Origin: Citrus sinensis
Taxonomy: Eukaryota; Streptophyta; Magnoliopsida; Sapindales; Rutaceae
Reading direction: 5' to 3'
NCBI RefSeq assembly: GCF_022201045.2
Contig: NC_068561.1
Location: forward strand, 14,657,001 to 14,721,000
DNA: 64,000 nucleotides
The position numbers and the translations under genes are program-made. The notes beneath the pieces are model-generated. The model saw only the letters and a program-made list of their open reading frames with translations, searched no databases and was not told where the DNA came from. Each line of letters begins with the position of its first letter. Within the stretch, counting starts at the first letter, position 1. Below, piece by piece: positions 11,636 to 22,940 of the stretch.

Positions 11636-11660
11636 GGCCTGGCTCTAATATTACCGGGCC
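11636..11660 (+). other. Stem-loop with a TAATATTAC loop upstream of the proteinase inhibitor gene
   Basis: GGCCTGG (11636-11642) pairs with CCGGGCC (11654-11660), with one wobble, around an 11-base loop that contains TAATATTA. It lies in a GC-richer patch (about 11630-11720) some 300 bp upstream of the inhibitor ATG. The loop recalls the geminivirus nick site, but no Rep-like coding sequence is nearby. Coincidence, or a GGGCC promoter element, is more likely. Confidence 0.3.
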
Positions 11661-11954
11661 GATCCTCGAAAGCCGGATGGCCTGTCTGGCGCGCTATGCG
11701 GGCCGCCCAAGCAAGACTAGAAAGATATTATTGTAGTGCATGGGAGTTTCCGAAATCCACGTCTTGGCTTGCCTGGAACCTTCTGCACATGGCAAAACCA
11801 AAGCTGGAATTGGAGATTTCGAAGTAACACTCTTTAATTCTTTAATTAAATTAAAGTTGATGATATTATTATACTCTGTGTTTTAGCTTAATATCAAATA
11901 CAGGGAAGATTATTGTCTTTCAGCAAGGACCAGTGAATCATCTCGATATTCGTT

Positions 11955-12694
11955 ATGTCTGAGGAGAAGAAACCCACCGAGCCCCAGCCTCAGCCCCAGC
12001 CCCAGCAGGCGCAACCTAGTGAATCAACACCGACTTTACCAAGTAACTTAATTTTCTTTTCTTAATTTGTGATGATTGGGGTATGTTCTGGTGGTTTTTT
12101 TTTTAAAATAAATTTATTTAGTTGATCATCGATTCGGAATTTAAATAGTACAAAATTGATAAATAAAAAAAAGGACCAATTTGCAGAGTCAATAACTTTT
12201 GTGGGTAAATTTATTATTATTATTTTTTATCAGTGTTGTTGGATCATATATGGTAGGTCCTTTGCTCGAAAATTTTTTAATTCAGAAATCTTAGTATTGT
12301 ATTAAGATTTGGAACATATTTATAACATTGTAAATGATGAAAAACACGAGTTTGCAACGTGATAAATTTGTTTTAAATTTTAATAAAGTTGAAGATTTCC
12401 CGATTGGAGGCTTAACTCGTCCTTTTGTTAATGAACATGGTGATGATACTTGAGCTTGATACAGGAACTTATGGGCAATTACTAGGACCAAACGCTGCCG
12501 CTATAAAGACATGGCCTGGATTAGTGGGCTTGACTGCGGAAGAGGCAGAAAAGAAGATAAAGGAAGAGAGGCCAGGGGCTCAAGTGCAGGTGGTTCCACC
12601 AAACAGCTTTGTCACCATGGATTTCAGACACAATCGAGTTCGATTATATGTTGATTCCTCTGGAAAAGTTGAGAGGCCCCCAAGCGTTGGCTAA
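11955..12694 (+). CDS. Potato type I (eglin/CI-2 family) serine proteinase inhibitor, two exons, 105 aa
   Basis: The exons are 11955-12042 and 12465-12694, joined by a 422-bp GT-AG intron in phase 1, with a TAA stop. The first exon encodes a Pro/Gln/Glu-rich N-terminal extension (residues 1-29, repeated PQ). The inhibitor domain spans about 35-105: WPGLVG at 46-51, AEEAEKKI, and the binding loop [20 protein letters not shown] at 74-93. Aligned with barley CI-2, the scissile bond is Met81-Asp82, which suggests chymotrypsin- or subtilisin-type targets. There is no cysteine, so the fold lacks the disulfide found in some family members. No signal peptide is visible, so it is probably cytosolic or vacuolar. 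Family members are often wound- or pathogen-induced (PR-6), but no such element is shown here. It is the only confident plus-strand gene in the window. Confidence 0.93.
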
Positions 12695-12697
12695 TAC

Positions 12698-12760
12698 ATA
12701 CATATATGTATGTATGTATGTATGTTTGTATGTATGTACGGATGCATGCATTTATGCATG
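12698..12760 (+). repeat. TATG/TGCA-type microsatellite in the inhibitor 3' UTR region
   Basis: An imperfect (TATG)n run starts four bases after the stop codon and passes into GGATGCATGCATTTATGCATG. It is probably transcribed as 3' UTR. Confidence 0.8.
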
Positions 12761-13262
12761 TTCTCAGCCCCTTGAAATTTCAAATTTAAGTTTTTTCTGC
12801 TTGTTAATTGTGTTGCTTCTTCCATTATCATTTGCTCTCTTCATTGTATATGTTATATCTGAAAATTGAGACGCAGTGCTTTCTTATAAGTGAATGGACC
12901 ATATGGTATTTGAATAACCATTCAGTATATTAGTGTGCGTGAGTAGATCTTGCAGTTTCAGTGCCCTGTTAAATCTCTTGCCTAGGGATGTCAGACAACC
13001 CATTCTTGTTCTGGTACTATCTTGTCTTGTTGTTGGGTTGATTTTCAAAAACAATTTTGACTGAAACTTTTAAAAAATTAGTATAAATTTTGGGAAGTTA
13101 AAAACGAACATAGTGCGCGACCTTGCGCATCAGATCAGGACCCATTAAAATATCATTCCATGTTTTTGTTAATGAAAGTGGAGAGATTCCCTCCGAAGCC
13201 AGCTACATGAAATATGACCACAAGAACGCCTTGGTTGACATTTGCTTTAGTGTTTTATACAC
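12761..13262. other. Downstream flank of the inhibitor gene
   Basis: This is the likely remainder of the 3' UTR followed by unremarkable spacer, up to the Mutator-like element. I see nothing coding in it. Confidence 0.45.
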
Positions 13263-14327
13263 GAGTGCTGCTATATGTCCCGAAAGTTAACCCCGAATTT
13301 GTACCCCGAATTTATCAAAACGGTGCGTTTTAATACGGTCACTTTTACTTTTTTATTCACGTGTTTCTCTTCCTTTTTAATTGCACATGTTTGAGAAGAC
13401 CGAAGCACGTGTTACTCTCCGTTTCAACCCAACACTCAAGAATATCTGCAGGCTCCTTGGAATTGGAATTACGATCCAGTCCTTCGCCGTCAGATTTATT
13501 TACGTTTTCGCCCGCCATCCATGACGGTAAACGCCGCCTGCTTCCATCCCCTGCTCCACTGCCGCCGCCGCCGACTCCAACCATTTTTTTTCCACAAATA
13601 ATTTTACATAAATTCAAACTTCCGAATTTCGTTAACGAAATTAACTCATGATTAATAATATATAATAATTGCCAATTTCTACAACATATAAGTTCGTTAA
13701 GAACGTACCAGTTTGTCACAGAACTTGTCCCCGGAATGCTCCCGAGTTACCAATTTAACATCTTTTTTTTTTTAATTTCTTAAATTCTTAACGATTCTTC
13801 TTTTTAAAAAAAAAAATTCAACTTCGAATTATAATAACGAATTAATGATCCAGGTCGAGGAAACAACTTTGAGGGACCACCAATAAGAAATGATCACGTA
13901 ATCAAATATTTTGGCTGGCAAGTATTGTCGATTCTTTTGCTGCGGGGAAGCAAGCATCTGAAAGTTTCTCTCGAGTCACTGGCCTTGGAGGGGAATCAAC
14001 TCAACCGATCTCTCTCCGTCATCATCTCTGAAAGACCCTGACGGAACTACATGAAAAGCTAAGCAAAGGCGAGTAAGCCAGCCAATCCGAGTCCATGGCC
14101 ATGCGCATTCTATTCGTCTCTTCCGGGACCAGAGATTGTCAAAAGCAAAGGTTAAACGAGGTTAAATGAGAGAGATTTTGCAGGTGTGTGAGAGACTGAG
14201 AGATAGATTTTGCAGAGAGAGATAGTCAAAAGCAAAGGTTAAACGGTGCGTTTTCTATTTGCCAAAACGGTGCGTTTCAATTCGGGGTGCAATTCGGGGT
14301 TTAAAATCGGGGAAAATAGCTTTTTCC
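13263..14327. mobile_element. Mutator-like element with captured coding-like DNA (Pack-MULE candidate)
   Basis: It is flanked by perfect 9-bp direct repeats TTTATACAC (13254-13262 and 14328-14336). The termini align over 37 positions without gaps: the left end reads GAGTGCTGCTATATGTCCCG..., and the reverse complement of the right end reads GGAAAAAGCTATTTTCCCCG.... Both then share AACCCCGAATT, and a second CCCCGAATT follows just inside. Three near-palindromic AAAACGGTGCGTTT motifs sit subterminally, at 13317-13331, 14241-14254 and 14264-14277. The interior lacks a transposase but holds a GC-rich, protein-like open frame on the minus strand (13357-13584) and another GC-richer stretch (about 13880-14120). 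Gene fragments inside a MULE with short inverted repeats define a Pack-MULE. The donor gene is not identified, so the capture is inferred. Confidence 0.78.
13357..13584 (-). pseudogene. Captured gene-fragment candidate inside the Mutator-like element
   Basis: An ATG-initiated open frame of 75 codons starts with a glycine-rich stretch, then SRRRLPSWM, an acidic/Ser/Asn-rich middle, ECWVETESNTCF, and a basic end LKHVQLKRKRN. A plausible splice donor (CAC|GTGAAT) lies at the end of the frame, as expected of a captured first exon. The composition is clearly richer in G+C than the flanks. I do not recognise the parent family. It could also be a small, still-expressed host exon. Confidence 0.4.
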
Positions 14328-14336
14328 TTTATACAC

Positions 14337-15089
14337 AAAGGCAGCCAATGAGAAAACATATTTTAATGCAAACGCATTATTATATTCGTTTTGGTCCATC
14401 TTTTCATCATTTGAATTTTGAAATAACAATACCGCTTGGCTTTTTGCTACAAGTCATTCCCAGCTCGAGTTCATTGCGTTTTAGACAATGCATTCTATCT
14501 ACTGCCTTCTCTAACATTTGAATTCTGACCCAGAAACCAAATCTTTAATTGCCAATTTGTGGGATAAATGTTAAATATCAATTGATTATTAGTCTTAAAA
14601 AACATGCTTGATGAAGAGATGTCTCTGAATCTCCTTCTTTGTGTCAAACATTAGCATCAGTTACTATCATATGAATTTAATAAACCAAACCTCACCTTGA
14701 CCTTATCCTTTGTTATCTGTTTTTCTTGAAGCAATCACCTTATCTCTCTACAACAAACTGTTTTAAATAGTTATTGATGACTCATTTGCTCAAAGGGAAA
14801 GCCAAATGACAATGCCCCGTATTTTAGGCTTGCAAGCACATGATGTAGTTACTATCCTATTGAGGGAATAAGGTTGATGAAAAGAGACAAACTCATAAAA
14901 ATGAAGATTAACAATGTAACATGACCAAAGCTTGATATTCAAGATCAATTATGTTCTATAGCACATGGTTTTTCATTTGTATTCTCTTTTGGAAATCCTT
15001 TCTTACAAGTTTGGACATAATACAACCGAGAAATCATGACACTCAAAAGGAAAAAAAAAATTCAAAATTTTTGTTTCAAGATCCAACCT
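14337..15089. other. 3' flank of the second LecRK gene
   Basis: AT-rich sequence that probably includes the 3' UTR of the minus-strand receptor kinase. No gene seen. Confidence 0.45.
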
Positions 15090-17129
15090 CTAATCCCTTC
15101 CATAAACAAGAGTAATTGGAGAAGTAGATAGAGAAGGATAGCTTACACCATTTTCAAAGTATGAACAAGATGTCGTTTTATCAAAAGATGAAGACGCCAA
15201 AGAATTCAACAAATCATCAAACCCTTCAGCAGCTTTATCACCATCAGATGATCTTGGTCCTCTCAAAGTGTCAGGCAACTCAAGCTCTCCCTCTAAGCAC
15301 CTCACAACCTGACGCATAGTAGGCCGTGCCGCAGGTGAATTGTTTGAACACAATAGCCCTAATTTGAGCACCATCAACACTTGACTTTGATCATATTCAG
15401 CATTTAGCTTAGGATCAATAACTTCAAGGACTCTGCCTTCTCCATACTTACCCCACACCCAATCAACCAACACTAGTTCTTCAGGCAATGCCCTTGTCTC
15501 AATAGGCCTGCGGCCACATGCAACTTCCAACAAAAGTGCACCAAATGCAAACACATCTGAACTTGCTGAGGACTTCCCTGTTCTGGGCGTCTCTGGTGCT
15601 AGGTAGCCTAACGTGCCAACAACACGTGTTGTGGCAGGATTCGTACCGTGTTCGTACAATTTTGCAAGACCAAAATCACCCAATTTTCCATTTAATTCAC
15701 TGTCTAGTAACACATTACTAGCCTTAACATCTCTATGAATCACAACTTGTTCATACCCTTCGTGTAAGTAAAGCAGCCCAGAGGCAACACCCTTTATGAT
15801 TTTAAACCTTTGCTCCCAATTGAGAACTGCTTTTGGCTCATCAAATAAGAAACTATCTAAGCTGCCATTAGCCATGAAGTCATAAACAAGAAGAAGATCA
15901 CCTTTTCTCCTGCACCAACCTACTAACTGAACCAAGTTCCGGTGGCGAAGTCTGCCAATAGTAGCAATCTCAGATACAAATTCACGGACACCTTGTTTTG
16001 ATTCATTCGAAATTCGCTTAACGGCAACTTCTGTCTTTGAATTGTGCAGTGTTCCTTTGTAAACTTGACCAAATCCACCATGTCCAAGTAGCTGCTTGGC
16101 ACTGAAATTATTAGTTGCCTGCTTAAGTTCTTGATATGAGTATCTTTGTGGTCCAACCTCCAGCTCCCAATCTTCAATAACTTCCGCGTTTTTTATTTTC
16201 TTAATGATGTAAATAATTGCTAAAGATAATATACATATTGCAAGAACTACTGATGCTATTGAAACACCTACAATGGCACCTGTATGATGCTTCTTCTTGG
16301 GGCCTGGAAGTGAAGGAAGAGAAGACAGATCAAGAGCTCGAGCTGGTCCATTGATTTTAAAGCTCCAGCCTAAAACGTTATGTGAACTTGCGAGTAAACC
16401 TGTTGAGGCAGAGAAGCCAACATACATGAATTCATTAAAGATCGGTGAAAGATCTACACGAAACGACAAGATGGGAATTTTTGGTTTGGAAGAATTTGGA
16501 GAGACTGTGACATTGAGAATATTTTCAGCTGAATCATAATCAACCCAAACTAGGATTGCCTTTCCACCCTTGAGGCTCAAATCTTGTTTTGTTGAATTGT
16601 CGGTGTAGACAGCAGCTTCAACAGAGGCATTAGACTTCATGCTGTTGATGTCAATGCCAATATGATTATCATTGATGTCCTGGAACTCAAAATCTTGAAC
16701 CGTATCAAACTCAACAGCAAACAAATGATTTGAGAAGTTTCCAATATCAGTAGAATTTAGCAGGCCTAGATATTGACTTGGAAGGCCGTTGAGATCATTC
16801 GACGGCGAGATCGTGAAAGCAAGGCCATGGCCACCAAGTCTTGGATACTCAGGGACAATTACAATAGCAAATGAGGTGGAAAAAGAAAAAACGTTGCTGT
16901 TTGATGAGTTCTTGAACCGAAGTGTTGATGAATAAAATGCTTGACCCATCTTTCTACTTGTATCATTTGTTAGCTGAAGAATGCCGTTGTTTTCAATCTT
17001 TGCAATCCCTTGCAAGGTTAGATTGTTGCTCAAATCTTTGAAGCCTGGGAAGAAGAGTTCATCAAGCTGAGATGAAACTGGGATGGAGAGAAAGATTAGA
17101 GCAGAGAAAATTCTGAGGAAACTGGCCAT
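15090..17129 (-). CDS. L-type lectin-domain receptor-like kinase (679 aa), S.4/V-like rather than clade IV
   Basis: A second intronless L-type LecRK in the same orientation. Signal peptide 1-20; lectin domain about 21-260 with [10 protein letters not shown] at 100-109 and [14 protein letters not shown] at 149-162; transmembrane helix about 285-310 followed by KKIKN. The kinase domain is about 343-615: glycine loop GHGGFG 349-354, lysine K371, HRD 465-467, DFG 485-487, APE 511-513. All are intact. The kinase differs from its clade IV neighbour: [15 protein letters not shown] at the start, [31 protein letters not shown], and a C-terminal [14 protein letters not shown] instead of SLLSGGR. The two genes are therefore distant paralogues and not a recent tandem copy. 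The exact subclade is uncertain. Function is presumably extracellular signal perception at the plasma membrane. Confidence 0.95.
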   Translation of the reverse strand: MASFLRIFSALIFLSIPVSSQLDELFFPGFKDLSNNLTLQGIAKIENNGILQLTNDTSRKMGQAFYSSTLRFKNSSNSNVFSFSTSFAIVIVPEYPRLGGHGLAFTISPSNDLNGLPSQYLGLLNSTDIGNFSNHLFAVEFDTVQDFEFQDINDNHIGIDINSMKSNASVEAAVYTDNSTKQDLSLKGGKAILVWVDYDSAENILNVTVSPNSSKPKIPILSFRVDLSPIFNEFMYVGFSASTGLLASSHNVLGWSFKINGPARALDLSSLPSLPGPKKKHHTGAIVGVSIASVVLAICILSLAIIYIIKKIKNAEVIEDWELEVGPQRYSYQELKQATNNFSAKQLLGHGGFGQVYKGTLHNSKTEVAVKRISNESKQGVREFVSEIATIGRLRHRNLVQLVGWCRRKGDLLLVYDFMANGSLDSFLFDEPKAVLNWEQRFKIIKGVASGLLYLHEGYEQVVIHRDVKASNVLLDSELNGKLGDFGLAKLYEHGTNPATTRVVGTLGYLAPETPRTGKSSASSDVFAFGALLLEVACGRRPIETRALPEELVLVDWVWGKYGEGRVLEVIDPKLNAEYDQSQVLMVLKLGLLCSNNSPAARPTMRQVVRCLEGELELPDTLRGPRSSDGDKAAEGFDDLLNSLASSSFDKTTSCSYFENGVSYPSLSTSPITLVYGRD

Positions 17130-19869
17130 GCTAGACGCAAAAGGGAAAATAAAACGAAGGGGTTTGAATCAAAATTGGCTTAGATTTTGAATGGGTTGGT
17201 AGGTTGGTGAGGTTGGAATTTGTACATGAGAGAAATTGTAAGCAGATCTGTTAAAGCAGGTGGCTAGTGGGTTTCTAAGCAAGGACAGAAAGCATCTATT
17301 TTTCACATGGGGCTAAAAGGTAAGCATACAGTGAAAGACAGACCAAAGAGTTAAAACAAAAAAAAAATCAATGCAGTATAATGAATCCTTATATGAACTT
17401 TCCAACTAGCAAAGCCACCACCATTGAAAGTCTATAAACAGCTCTGTTTAATTACATGGTGAAGAAGAAGAATATCTGATGTATACGTGAATCTGAAAAT
17501 GACACTTGCTCTTCTTTTAATCCACTTTCGGGGGCACTAACTTGTCAAACAATTCAACAGAGACTGGCTTGTGAAACAATAGTGGAGCCGCCCAAGTTAC
17601 ACTATTGGCTTGCTTTTCGGTTTAAAAAATTTATCAATATCTCAGTGCTGAAGCTCACCTGCCTCCATCAAAGGCTAATCACAAGGCTTAAAAGGTTTTT
17701 TTCCTGGTATGAATCTAACCTACCTTTTGGTGCATGCAGGCTCCTTTTTTTTTTTAATTGAAAATGTGGCCTACGAAATTCAAATGAGTAATCTTTCGAA
17801 AAAAAAAAGAAATGAGTAAAAAGATCCATAATTTTAAATAATGTGGCTCGTTGGCTAAGTAGAGTTATCTTCAAGACTCTAGGTCTCACCAAATTGACTT
17901 GTGAATAATCTTGTTACAAAATCTTACCAGCAACCAAAATTCAAAAGGAAAGGACTCATTTGTTCTCTTTTCTCCTTTGTGATGCAATGATTATGGAAAG
18001 CAGAATGTGCCTAAAAACAAAAAATAATTAAAGGATACTAGTTGATGAAATGGCTGTCATAATAAAGCCAAGTTGTTCTTTTCCTATTAGCTTTTAGCTA
18101 ATTGCTAATGGGAATGGAATGCTGGTTTGTCCAAGATTGAGATATCCCAAACTGTTCCTCGACTTGTCATCAGGAACAAGTTAAGAGAAAATTTTAATAT
18201 GAAATGGTCTTCAGTTGCAATCTATTGCATCACTTTCCACCTCTGTTAACTGACTCTTTGAAAATTGATTTTAGATAAGGGGCTCACTGTCAAAGTTCAA
18301 AGTCGATACCCACCACTTCCATTCAAAATCGAAACGTGCGCAGCATGCAACTTGACTTGGGGCCTAAACTCCAGGCTATGCAATAATATTACACTCCAGG
18401 CAGTGCTTATCTTTAGGGATTAAACTAATGTCACTAGTAATGATGCATTTGCAGCGGCCATTAAGTCACGCACACGCCACCATGATTAACTTGTATGAAA
18501 ATGCCTAACTACTTTGTGATTCCTTTTATTTGAAAACTAAAATCCCTGGGGACTGGAATGATTGGTATCAGAGGTTCCAGCTTTCAAACCTAAAACAATC
18601 TTGGACTTTGAGAATCTCGAAGCATTTTAATTGCTTGCTAAAACCAAGTAGTCAAAAACAGTCACCAAAATATATTGTAGCTTGGCTGGACATGCTGTTG
18701 GCTTGTTGCATAGGGCCACAGAATGCTGCTGTTAGGGTTTCTTAAAAAATTCTAAAGTATTGAAAGTGGTGATCAGGCTGACGCACTTGAGTACGAATAC
18801 TCGTTGGACCATTCTGACCCTATTGGAAATCGCCATGTGATTTTCTTCAGAACCGGTGGAGATTAGTTAAAGCTTTGGTGATAATAATGTTAACTATAGA
18901 ATAAACCAATGACGCATTATCATTAGAACTTTGTTTAAAGTTGTTGGAGCAAAACATTAAAAATATAGAAATCTGTGGGCTGAGTCCTGAGTTAGGAGTG
19001 AGTGGACGAAATACTAAACTCTTGATTTGACAACATTTTGGTTTCGTTTAGAATGCAGGATTGGATTAAATTAAATTATATTAAATTATATATAGTATTC
19101 TCTTTTGGTTGGTAAGATGTCAAATATGAGTATGTTAAGTCAATTTAATAGAGCTAAATAACTATTTAAATAATATTATATTGTTTAAATTATATTGATA
19201 ACTACTGATTTTAATATCTAATATTCAATATTATTTTTTAAAAAATAATTGATTATTTTTCTCTTTAATATTCAATGCTAGTTTAGATAAATCAAAGAAT
19301 AAAATTTTGATATTTAATCTTAAATGAAATATAATTTAAAATAAATTATTGAATAAAATTTTGAAATTCTATATAATATAAAATTATAGGTTAAAAAATT
19401 ATGAAATGAACTTCTATGTTTAAATTTTATTAAAATATTAGGTTAAATGAAAAAAAAAGGATAAAAAAGAACATTAATTTTTTTTTTAAATTTATCCAAC
19501 TTAAACCCATATAAAACTACGGATTAATAATCCTATTAATTTTTAACTAAATTTTAGTTTTCTTCATTAGTTGGCATAACTAAACATATTTTAGATTAAA
19601 TTATTATTTTAGTCCCTAAATCCAATCCAATCCCACAGCTTATCTAAGCTCTCAAACAGACTTTGAGTCTGTTTAGGTGGACTGATGTTGCCATTGTATA
19701 ATTACAAAACTATAAACACAACAAAATGAAGTTTTGCAACTGCAAAGAATGATTGAAACAAAGCATCTTCCAGGACCAAGAAACAAAGATGAAAAAGTAT
19801 ACATTATTTACACAATTGCAAGATTAGGCAGGGTTTTCCTTTGTAATATACCTAAATGGCTAATACAAA
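17130..19869. other. Intergenic region between the second LecRK and RCA
   Basis: The part next to 17130 is the promoter side of the LecRK gene. No further gene is seen. At about 19040-19670 the ends look like a decayed inverted pair (TTTGGTTTCGTTTAGAATG with GGATTGGATT on the left; AATCCAATCCAATCCC and CAGACTTTGAGTCTGTTTAG on the right) around an AT-rich core. That would suit an old Tourist-like element, but I could not fix its borders. Confidence 0.35.
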
Positions 19870-20102
19870 CTAAAATTGGTAATTGCAGCTGCCATCGTCG
19901 CTCCTAGCAGTTGGATCATAGTTTGCTGCAGCTGGATCGGTACAGCCTTCAGGGACAGGAACTTTAACCTGTTGTGCTGCTTTACCTGTATCAAAACAAA
20001 TGATAAAAATTTTTTGAGTAAATTGGCACCATTTATTGTTCCATCAGAATCCTAAATCCAGATGCAAAACTCCATCAAGGCCTTTAGGGCTGAGGCCTAA
20101 CC
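19870..20102 (-). other. RCA: Alternative last intron/exon of RCA (alpha versus beta isoform switch)
   Basis: The coding sequence reads ...TTT TAT GGT TAG. If it is not spliced, it ends at TAG (20097-20099), giving the short beta form. The GT inside GGT (20101-20100) also works as a 5' splice site. Joined to the acceptor CAG ending at 19986, it restores GGT AAA GCA GCA and adds the redox tail, which stops at 19870-19872. The alpha donor is thus embedded in the beta stop context. The sequence shows the two options; that both are used is inferred from known RCA genes. Confidence 0.85.
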
Positions 20103-22661
20103 ATAAAAACTTCCATTCTTGATAGCATCATCATTAGCATCACCAAGGGCTGCCTCGCTCAAGTACTTGTCAGCCAGTTGGACTCTCTTCACATTCTCCT
20201 GCTCTTGGACAAGCATTCTTCCGTACTCAAGGAGCTTGTCAAGAGTCATTTTTGGTTGCTCAAAAGTTGGGGGTCCCTCTTTTGAGTTCACAAGCCTCTT
20301 GCCAATTCTTTCTATTCCAACTTCTGATATCCACTTCCTCACCTCATCATCGTACACTCTTGCCCTGAGGGCACCAAAGAAGTCTGCAACAGAAATATTG
20401 ACAATTAGTATGTTCTTTATAATTGATTTTGTATCACTTCATGTCCCTTATTCCACATTATACTGGTTATGCACTGTTTTGCACACCAAAAAGTAGGTTT
20501 CAAAATCCAAGTTGCTTGTATTCTCTTATCTACATATCCATGTGATGTAATTCATTCAGTTTCTTGTTCAGTTTGTTTCTCGGTGAGCCAACAACTGCTT
20601 TCAGTTATCAATTTCATACGTATGTTGCAGACTTGTTACCAAACTGCAGTTGAACATAATTTTAGAATTCCTATTGGAGATTTATAACATAAAACTTACC
20701 AATAGATTGTCCAGGGAAAGTGTCAACAAGCTTGACAATATCCTCCTTGGGAACATTGTCAGTACGGAAGATACCAGAGCAGACACCAATCCTGTCTTCC
20801 CGAGTAGGGGCCCAGTAAAACTTTTCCATACGACCATCACGGATGAGAGGAGCATACAACGTGGAGAAGTCATTACCAGTGACTATAATGGGAACACGGG
20901 GATTCTCTTCCTGGTTGTACATACCAGGGAGCTGGACGTTGGTTGGGTTGTCAGCAATGTTCATGAGGGTGGCATTCACCATTTGATTGTTGACTGTGTA
21001 TTGGGTAGTCCCACCCATCCTACCGGCTCCTGCATCAAGATCATTGATGAAAAGGCAGCACATCTTTCCCTTTTTGATGATGTCTGCTGCTTCACGATAC
21101 CTTTGCCTAATTAATTTTGCGGGCTCTCCAGCATTTCCACTTTCCAATTCACCAGCGCTCATCATAATGGGGCTGCATGTTCAGATTCACAAAGATTGAG
21201 CAAGAATAAAACAGAGCTACAGGCTTTCAAAGAATTCTTGACTTGCTAATCTCTTGAATCAAGATATTTGTTTATAGTTGGGGGATTTAGCTTTATTGCA
21301 TCACTTGGCATTCATATACTTAATCTATGAGCAGTCTTGTGATCCATTTTTGATTAATTAATAAAATTTCATTTATCCAAAAGAAAGAAGCGATATATAG
21401 AAAGTTATGGGAATGGAATTAACTCACTTGATTCCCATCTTGGCAAAGACGAGCTCACACTGGAATGACTTTCCTTGACCTTTGCCTCCCCAAATACCCA
21501 ATATGAGAGGAACCTGTCGTGATCATTTATGAATCATTAAAATTTTCTTCATCTCTAAATAAGCACCAATTTTTTTGGAAAAAAAAATTCTAAGAAAAGC
21601 TCAGCTAACCCACCTTAACGTTTGGGAGATTCAAGAAATTCTTGGTGATGTGAACAACGACCTTATCCATAAATGCAGGGGCAATATATAAACCATCCAG
21701 AGTGTTGTCCAAGCTGTACCTAAAAGCAATTCAAAAGCAACCTATGATCAAAATTCAAGTTCAAAATTCAAGTCCAATCTATAAAGTAGAAACTCAATGC
21801 CATTTCATTATTTTCAATTTCTACAGTTAGGTACTTACTGGCGAAGACCTTGGCTGATGTAATCATAGGAGCTCATGACCGCATAGTGAGTTCCGCTCTC
21901 CATGGGAGCTTGGAAGAGTGTGTCCACCATTCCCTTTCCTCTAGTAATGTCCTGTTGGTCATCTGATATGTCGTATGCAAGGCCTGCCCATCTGTCTTGA
22001 GAAGTCTGCTTCTCCTCATCATATTCGCTCACAACCTTGAAACTCTTCGACAAAATCCTCTGCTGGCTGACCTTCGAGCTCACCTTCTTCAAGCTCTTCC
22101 CCAAAAATACTGAGCTCGGCACCAAAGAAAACCTACTAGATCCATTTATTTTCAACTGCACCAAAGATACCTTCTGCTCAACACTCAATGAACTACAAGA
22201 TTGTAAAGAAACCAAAGATCCAATATCTCAACTGAATTCCTAAGCAAACCCCCACATTGAGAAACGTCTATAAATCAACTTCGATATGCAATATTCTTTT
22301 CAACCCAATTCTCTCACCACCCATGTGAGCGGGGTTTTCTAGTTAAGCCAATCCGCACACAAAAATTTTAATATCAAACATCACAACACAAGTAACAATT
22401 TTTTACTAACAACAAAAGGGAACTACAAAAGTAGATTGGGAGATCAATCTTGTGTTCCTACAAATGAGGAAGTTAAGTGAGACGATTAGAACAATGAAGA
22501 AACAAGCTTAAAAGAGCAAGTTTGGCAATAACTACGACCCAAAAGAAGAAGAAGAAAAAAAAAAGAGATGAAATCTTAGTGAAATACAAAAAAGGGCGGG
22601 AAAAACATGATACCGGTAATGCGTTGTTAACAGCTCCGACGGTGGAGACAACAGTAGCCAT
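19870..22661 (-). CDS. RCA: Rubisco activase, chloroplast precursor, with alpha and beta 3' ends
   Basis: RCA is the stromal AAA+ ATPase that strips inhibitory sugar phosphates from Rubisco. Minus-strand exons: 22614-22661 ([16 protein letters not shown]), about 21839-22173, 21614-21719, 21428-21513, 20700-21172, then 20097-20383 (beta) or 20102-20383 plus 19870-19985 (alpha). The precursors would be about 444 (beta) and 481 (alpha) residues, normal for the family. A Ser/Lys-rich transit peptide comes first, then [22 protein letters not shown], Walker A GGKGQGKS (about 172-179), Walker B LFINDLD (about 232-238) and [22 protein letters not shown], which holds sensor and arginine residues. The alpha tail carries two cysteines (EGCTDP, GSCNY) known in Arabidopsis for thioredoxin-f redox control. 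The 5' border of exon 2 is uncertain: phase favours a CAG at 22174-22176, while better-looking AG sites upstream do not keep frame with exon 1. Confidence 0.95.
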
Positions 22662-22940
22662 TTGCACAAACGGTTGAGATGAAGCGGGCTATTTTAAGAC
22701 AAGAAGACGAAATGGAACTGAATTCGGTTCTGTAAAACGTTGCTGTTTTACAACGGACAATACAATTGGACAGGGAGTGAGGAGTTCGGGTGGACTTATT
22801 TATACAGATGGAGTGAGCGATTTATAAAAAATTGTATGGGAAAATGAAAATACGATGGATTGGCTTACGAATGGCTAACGGCCACACGATTTGAGAGATT
22901 TTTTTTTTCTCTTTTATTCTTATTTATTACGTGGCATTAG
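22662..22940 (-). promoter_or_regulatory. RCA: RCA promoter: TATA box and G-box-like core
   Basis: On the minus strand, TATAAATA lies at 22797-22804, about 140 bp before the ATG. A GCCACGTA (ACGT core) lies at 22929-22936. ACGT cores are common in light-regulated photosynthesis promoters, but the functional role here is inferred only from position and motif. Confidence 0.5.

Noticed and set aside
11603..11827. Plus-strand 74-codon frame upstream of the inhibitor
   Set aside because: No family resemblance, and it overlaps a GC-rich promoter patch; the inhibitor ATG at 11955 is in a separate exon.
12609..12869. 86-codon frame with a YVCMYVCLYVC repeat
   Set aside because: It is the out-of-frame reading of the inhibitor exon and the TATG microsatellite.
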